Positions 60,444-64,000 of a stretch of DNA of 64,000 nucleotides are shown one piece after another. A model generated the notes under the pieces. That model made no database searches. It was not told the origin of the DNA and worked only from the letters and a program-made list of their open reading frames with translations. This stretch comes from CAVQBC01 sp963710665 (GTDB lineage Bacteria > Actinomycetota > Thermoleophilia > Solirubrobacterales > Solirubrobacteraceae). Each line of letters opens with the position of its first letter. The stretch's first letter is position 1. The stretch lies in assembly GCA_963710665.1 (NCBI GenBank), contig CAVQBC010000004.1:682001-746000 (forward strand), in the 5' to 3' direction. The position numbers and the translations under genes are program-made.

Positions 60444-60491
60444 GCTGTCGAGGCCTTGACACCACCTCGCGGGACGGCGTGAATCGACAGC
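60444..60491 (+). promoter_or_regulatory. Promoter and inverted repeat of the channel-formamidase operon
   Basis: GCTGTCGA (60444-60451) and TCGACAGC (60484-60491) form a perfect 8-bp inverted repeat, centres 40 bp apart. Between them lies a consensus -35 TTGACA (60456-60461), with a weak -10 near 60479-60485. Such placement fits looping or paired binding by the divergent XRE-cupin regulator. Confidence 0.5.
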
Positions 60492-60542
60492 ACCGAGCTC
60501 GTCGCTCGTGGTCCCTCGAGTGGAAGGGAGAAGCGCGTCCCG

Positions 60543-61702
60543 ATGAGCCAGGAACCGAGTCAGGATCCGGCTGCTGCCAGCAGCGCGCCGCCGCCCACGA
60601 TGTCGATCAACGGGACGATGCCCGCGTGGGGGGAGCGGATGGACGGCAACCCGTTCCTCGCCTTCATCGACTCCTGCCTGCGCGGCGTCGGGCAGGTCTG
60701 CTTCATGAACAACCCGATCACGGGGCTCGCGATCCTCGTCGCGATGTTCGTCGGCGAGGCCTGGCTCGGGTTCGCGGGCGCGCTCGGCCTCGTCGTCTCG
60801 ACGCTGGCGGCGATCGCGATCGGGATGGACCGCGGCGCGATCCGCGCCGGGCTGTTCGGCTTCAACGGCGTCCTGGTCGGCGCGGGGATGTCGCTGTTCC
60901 TGCAGCCCGACTGGAGCGGCGTGGTCATGGTCTGGATCGTCGTCGGCGCGTCCTTCTCGACGGTGTTGCACGCCGCGCTGGCCAACGTGTTCATCGGCGC
61001 GTGGAAGGTGCCGCCGTTCACGCTGGCGTTCAACTTCATGACGCTGCTGTTCCTCGTCGGCGCGCTCCAGTACGCCAACGGCAGGGTCGGCGGCCTCATC
61101 GCCCCCGCCGATGCGCAGGTCACCGCGGGATCGGTCTCCAACACGCTGCGCTCGGCCGCCGACGCGGCGTCGAGTCGAACAACGTCGAAGGCGTCCTCAA
61201 CGCGATCTTCCGCGGGATCTGGCAGCTGTTCTTCGCCAACAGCGTCGTGTCGGGGATCATCATCGTCGCCGGGCTCGCGGTGTGCTCGCGGATCGCGGCG
61301 ATCTTCGCGCTCGTCGGCTCGACGGTGGGCATGCTGACCGGGCTGGCGGTCGGCGCCAGCGGCGTGGCGATCTACAACGGCCTCTGGGGCTTCAACTCGT
61401 TCGACGCGGCGCTGGCCATCGGCGGCGTGTTCTTCGTGTTGACCGTGCGATCGGGCCTGCTCGCGGTCGCCTGCGCCGTGCTCACGGCGCTGCTGTTCGG
61501 GGCGATCGGAGCGCTGTTCGTCCCGTGGGGGCTGCCCGCGCTGACCTTGCCCTTCTGCTTCGGGACGCTCGCGTTCGTGCTGCTCAAGGGCGCCTCGACG
61601 AAGCTCGAGCCGGTTGCCGTCGAGGACATCACCACCCCCGAGGAGCACCTCAAGCACATGCGTTCCGAGCGCGACGTCGGGCGCCGCGCCGTGCCGGCGT
61701 AG
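60543..61702 (+). pseudogene. Urea transporter (UT family)-like amide channel, frameshifted
   Basis: From ATG 60543: L-R-G-V-G-Q-V-C-F-M-N-N-P-I-T-G-L-A-I-L and G-L-F-G-F-N-G-V-L-V-G-A-G, the two UT signature motifs of the first half. Near 61165-61180 the frame shifts by one base; the second frame continues V-E-G-V-L-N-A-I-F-R-G-I-W-Q-L-F-F-A-N-S-V-V-S-G (matching the second UT repeat) and G-L-W-G-F-N-S-F-D-A-A-L-A to a stop at 61702. Together they make a ~385-residue protein with two homologous halves. Placed before formamidase, it may pass short amides as well as urea. Confidence 0.8.
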
Positions 61703-61734
61703 TCGTCATCGATCCGAACTGGAGGACACGCTTC

Positions 61735-62985
61735 ATGCCGCAGAATCTGTTCCCGCTGGACAACACGAAGAAGTTCACCGACCAGAAGCACGTCGGGCAC
61801 AACCGGTGGCACCCGGATGTTCCTCCCGCCGTCAGCGTCAAGCCCGGCGCCGTCTTCCGGGCGGACTGCCGGGAGTGGTTCGACGGCGCCATCCACAACG
61901 ACGACTCCGCCGAGGACGTCCGCCACGCGCCGCTCCCCGGCGTGCACGTGCTCAGCGGCCCGATCCGCGTCGAGGGCGCCAAGCCGGGCGACCTGCTCGT
62001 CGTGGACATCCTCGAGATCGACGCCTGCGACCAGGAGGACGAGGGTCCCCTCTCCGGCATGGGCTGGGGCTACACGGGCGTGTTCGCCAAGACCAACGGC
62101 GGCGGCTTCCTCACCGACCGGTTCCCGGACGCCTACAAGGTGATCTGGGACTTCACCGGCGACGTCGCCACCTCGCGCCACATCCCGGAGTGCTCCTACG
62201 TCGGCATCCACCACCCGGGCCTGATGGGCACGGCGCCGTCGGCGGAGCTGCTCGCCAAGTGGACGAAGCGCGAGACCGACCTGATCGCGACCGACCCCGA
62301 CCGCGTCCCGCCGCTGGCGCTCCCGCCATTGCCCGACAGCGCGATCCTCGGGACCCTCGAGGGCGCCGAGTTCGACCGGGTCGCCGGTGAGGCGGCACGG
62401 ACGGCGCCGCCGCGTGAGAACGGCGGCAACCAGGACATCAAGAACTTCACCGCCGGGACCCGGGTGTTCTACCCGGTCTTCGTCGACGGGGCGAACCTGT
62501 CGTTCGGCGACCTGCACTTCTCGCAGGGCGACGGTGAGATCACGTTCTGCGGCGCGATCGAGATGGGCGGGTTCATGGACCTGCACGTCGACGTCATCAA
62601 GGGCGGCATGGAGACCTTCGGCGTCTCCGAGAACGCCATCTTCATGCCTGGCCTGCGCGACCCGCAGTACTCCGAGTGGATCGCCTTCTCGGGCGTGTCC
62701 GTGGACCTCGCGGGCAAGCAGCACTACCTGAACTCGCAGCTGTCCTACGAGCGGGCGTGCCACCACGCCATCGACTACCTCATGAAGTTCGGCTACAGCG
62801 ACATCCAGGCGTACATGATCCTGGGCTCGGCGCCGATCGAGGGGCGGTTCTCGGGCGTGGTCGACATCCCGAACTCGTGCGCGACGGTCTACATCCCGCG
62901 GCGCATCTTCGACTTCGACGTCGCGCCCGGGGGCACGCCGCATCAGGTGACGCAGGGCATGCCCGTCCCGAAGTCCGCGAACTAG
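61735..62985 (+). CDS. fmdA: Formamidase (FmdA/AmdA family)
   Basis: 416 residues, usual length. Family motifs: H-N-R-W-H-P-D-V-P-P, F-R-A-D-C-R-E-W-F-D-G, P-L-P-G-V-H-V-L-S-G-P-I-R-V-E-G-A-K-P-G-D-L-L-V-V-D-I, S-Y-V-G-I-H-H-P-G-L-M-G-T-A-P-S, G-G-N-Q-D-I-K-N and L-H-F-S-Q-G-D-G-E-I-T-F-C-G-A-I-E. It hydrolyses formamide (and some short amides) to formate and ammonia in the cytoplasm. GGAGGAC lies 9 nt before the ATG. It is followed 10 bp later by the FmdB gene. Nitrogen supply is the probable purpose. Confidence 0.96.
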   Translation: MPQNLFPLDNTKKFTDQKHVGHNRWHPDVPPAVSVKPGAVFRADCREWFDGAIHNDDSAEDVRHAPLPGVHVLSGPIRVEGAKPGDLLVVDILEIDACDQEDEGPLSGMGWGYTGVFAKTNGGGFLTDRFPDAYKVIWDFTGDVATSRHIPECSYVGIHHPGLMGTAPSAELLAKWTKRETDLIATDPDRVPPLALPPLPDSAILGTLEGAEFDRVAGEAARTAPPRENGGNQDIKNFTAGTRVFYPVFVDGANLSFGDLHFSQGDGEITFCGAIEMGGFMDLHVDVIKGGMETFGVSENAIFMPGLRDPQYSEWIAFSGVSVDLAGKQHYLNSQLSYERACHHAIDYLMKFGYSDIQAYMILGSAPIEGRFSGVVDIPNSCATVYIPRRIFDFDVAPGGTPHQVTQGMPVPKSAN

Positions 62986-62995
62986 GAGGACCGCA

Positions 62996-63286
62996 GTGGC
63001 GATCTACGAGTACCGGTGCGCGGTGCACGGTGGGTTCGATCAGATGTGCCCGATCGGCACGGCCCCGGCGTCGATCGCCTGCCCGGTGTGCGCGAGCGAG
63101 GCGGAGCGGGTGTTCTCCAGCCCGCTGCTCTCGTTCGCGCCACGGGCGCTGGTCGCCGCGCTCGACCACGAGGAGAAGACCCGTACCGACCCGGACGTCG
63201 TGACCTCGCTGCCGCCGGCGCCGGCGCACCAGCGGACGCCGGTGCTGCCGCTCACGCCGACGCTCCGCCGCCTCCCGCGCCCCTGA
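62996..63286 (+). CDS. FmdB-type zinc-ribbon protein
   Basis: 96 residues. M-A-I-Y-E-Y-R-C-A-V-H-G-G-F and C-P-V-C form the zinc ribbon of the FmdB/CxxC_CxxC_SSSS family; the first pair is C-x2-H here, not C-x2-C. A long Pro/Thr/Leu tail follows. FmdB was first described as a regulator of formamidase in Methylophilus. AGGAGG lies before the GTG. Third gene of the operon. Confidence 0.85.
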   Translation: MAIYEYRCAVHGGFDQMCPIGTAPASIACPVCASEAERVFSSPLLSFAPRALVAALDHEEKTRTDPDVVTSLPPAPAHQRTPVLPLTPTLRRLPRP

Positions 63287-63292
63287 TCCGGC

Positions 63293-63799
63293 TCACACGA
63301 GCGGCGGGATCCAGCCGGGCGGGCGCTTGCCCGTGCTGAGGTAGCGGTACGCCTGGATGTGATCGAACTCGGCGCTGTCGGGCTGGTAGGCCATCATGGC
63401 CTGGTCGATCCCGCCGTGCCTGGCCACGAGCTCGGCCCCGACCTTCGCATTCGGCGCGTCCAACCCGGGCGGCGGCGGGGGCTCGGTGGTCACCTTGCGT
63501 GGGGGACCGGCGGGCTCGGGAGCGAGGCGCACCCGCTCGTCGGGGAACGGCAGGCGCCCCGTCCGCATCGCCTCGAAGTCATCCCGCCGGGTGTGCTCGT
63601 CGAAGCGGTCGGACGCGTTCGTCCGCAGCCGCGCGAGCCGCGGCCCGATGTCATCCGAGATCTCGTGCAGCAACGCGGTCGCGTCGATCCAGTCGTCGCC
63701 CGCCATCTGCTCGACCGCGGACTTGAGGCTGACCATCGTCTCGGAGAGGTGGTCGCGTGCCCGGCCGAGGTTCCTGAAGTGGTGCTCGTGGAAGCTCAT
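63293..63799 (-). CDS. Hypothetical protein
   Basis: 168 residues from the ATG at 63799; the frame is open further upstream to 63904 but that part looks non-coding. Largely helical N-terminal half (M-S-F-H-E-H-H-F-R-N-L-G-R-A-R-D-H-L-S-E-T-M), a Pro-rich middle, and a C-terminal segment ending H-I-Q-A-Y-R-Y-L-S-T-G-K-R-P-P-G-W. No membrane segments or cysteines. It converges on the FmdB gene with a 6 bp gap. No family recognised. Confidence 0.6.
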   Translation of the reverse strand: MSFHEHHFRNLGRARDHLSETMVSLKSAVEQMAGDDWIDATALLHEISDDIGPRLARLRTNASDRFDEHTRRDDFEAMRTGRLPFPDERVRLAPEPAGPPRKVTTEPPPPPGLDAPNAKVGAELVARHGGIDQAMMAYQPDSAEFDHIQAYRYLSTGKRPPGWIPPLV

Positions 63800-63849
63800 G
63801 CTGTTTCCCGGTGTACCCGCAAGGTTCGAGGTGTCCGATTCGGCTGACG

Positions 63850-63999
63850 TCAGCGATGCGACTCCAGCGGTGACCGAGCCGGCCGAGGGTCGAGCCCGCG
63901 CCACGGGACGCGTCGCTCCTCGGCCTCGCTCTCGCCGGCGTCGGCGTCCGGTGCTGCCGGCGGTCCGCCGTCGGGCTCGCCGGCATCGCCGTCTCCCGC
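63850..63999 (-). CDS. Possible C-terminus of a gene running off the window edge
   Basis: The minus-strand frame is open from the window end to a TGA at 63850-63852, giving 49 residues. The first half is very acidic and Ala/Gly/Pro-rich (D-A-G-E-P-D-G-G, D-A-D-A-G-E-S-E-A-E-E), followed by R-R-V-P-W-R-G. Such tails are common at the ends of membrane proteins. Other frames are also open here, so this is tentative. Confidence 0.3.
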   Translation of the reverse strand, partial: AGDGDAGEPDGGPPAAPDADAGESEAEERRVPWRGLDPRPARSPLESHR

Positions 64000-64000
64000 G

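Overview
The window is very GC-rich, densely packed bacterial chromosome with frequent GTG starts, 1-4 bp start/stop overlaps and many start codons that sit only 6-10 nt behind a TANNNT -10 box. Gene content suggests an actinobacterium, most likely of the Thermoleophilia/Solirubrobacterales type. The clues are a Ccm (system I) cytochrome c maturation set with a Cys-type CcmE, a DUF559 protein, a PknB-like kinase and a gap-pgk-tpiA-gpmI glycolysis block. The lineage call is inference; no rRNA, CRISPR array, transposase or integrase was seen.

Region 1 (1-13 kb) is mostly housekeeping. It holds a truncated DUF559 gene, a TldD/PmbA-like protein, a minus-strand string ccmE-ccmF-CcmI-like-secG-FrnE-like thiol oxidoreductase, small conserved proteins, tRNA-Gly(CCC), a plus-strand redox string ccmG/tlpA-ccmH-ccdA, then argS, rlmH, a DUF3467 protein, an M48 protease and a metallophosphoesterase. 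Region 2 (13-31 kb) holds a Thr-Pro lipoprotein coupled to a Ser/Thr kinase, an MFS exporter with a convergent TetR gene, tgt, hsp20, a VOC-MarR reading frame, gpmI/tpiA/pgk/gap, an orphan family-5 substrate-binding lipoprotein, rapZ-uvrC and a secreted glycosidase-like protein.

Region 3 (31-46 kb) is more accessory. It contains a threonine aldolase, a frameshifted small protein, an ArsR-type regulator with two tandem SRPBCC proteins, a MEDS/HATPase sensor, a two-component system between a GT39 glycosyltransferase and a GT2-GtrA protein, a frameshifted 3-hydroxyisobutyrate-dehydrogenase-like gene facing a class III aminotransferase, and a compositionally different quinone oxidoreductase/ECF sigma pair.

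Region 4 (46.5-59.2 kb) looks like one TetR-centred divergent catabolic module. Leftwards run TetR, acyl-CoA dehydrogenase, an FMN/4Fe-4S/FAD dienoyl-CoA-reductase-like enzyme and an ADP-forming acyl-CoA synthetase. Rightwards run a complete PotABCD-type ABC importer, a second ADP-forming acyl-CoA synthetase and an enoyl-CoA hydratase. A palindromic operator lies between the two arms. Region 5 (59.1-63.3 kb) pairs an unusual regulator (degenerate KaiC/RecA-like domain, XRE helix-turn-helix, cupin) with a divergent urea/amide channel, formamidase and FmdB operon.

Six apparent single-base frameshifts occur in five otherwise intact genes, all between 32 and 62 kb. At least three families of intergenic palindromic or phased repeats were found; the composite hairpin family at gene ends and the 11-bp phased repeats around the two-component system are the clearest.
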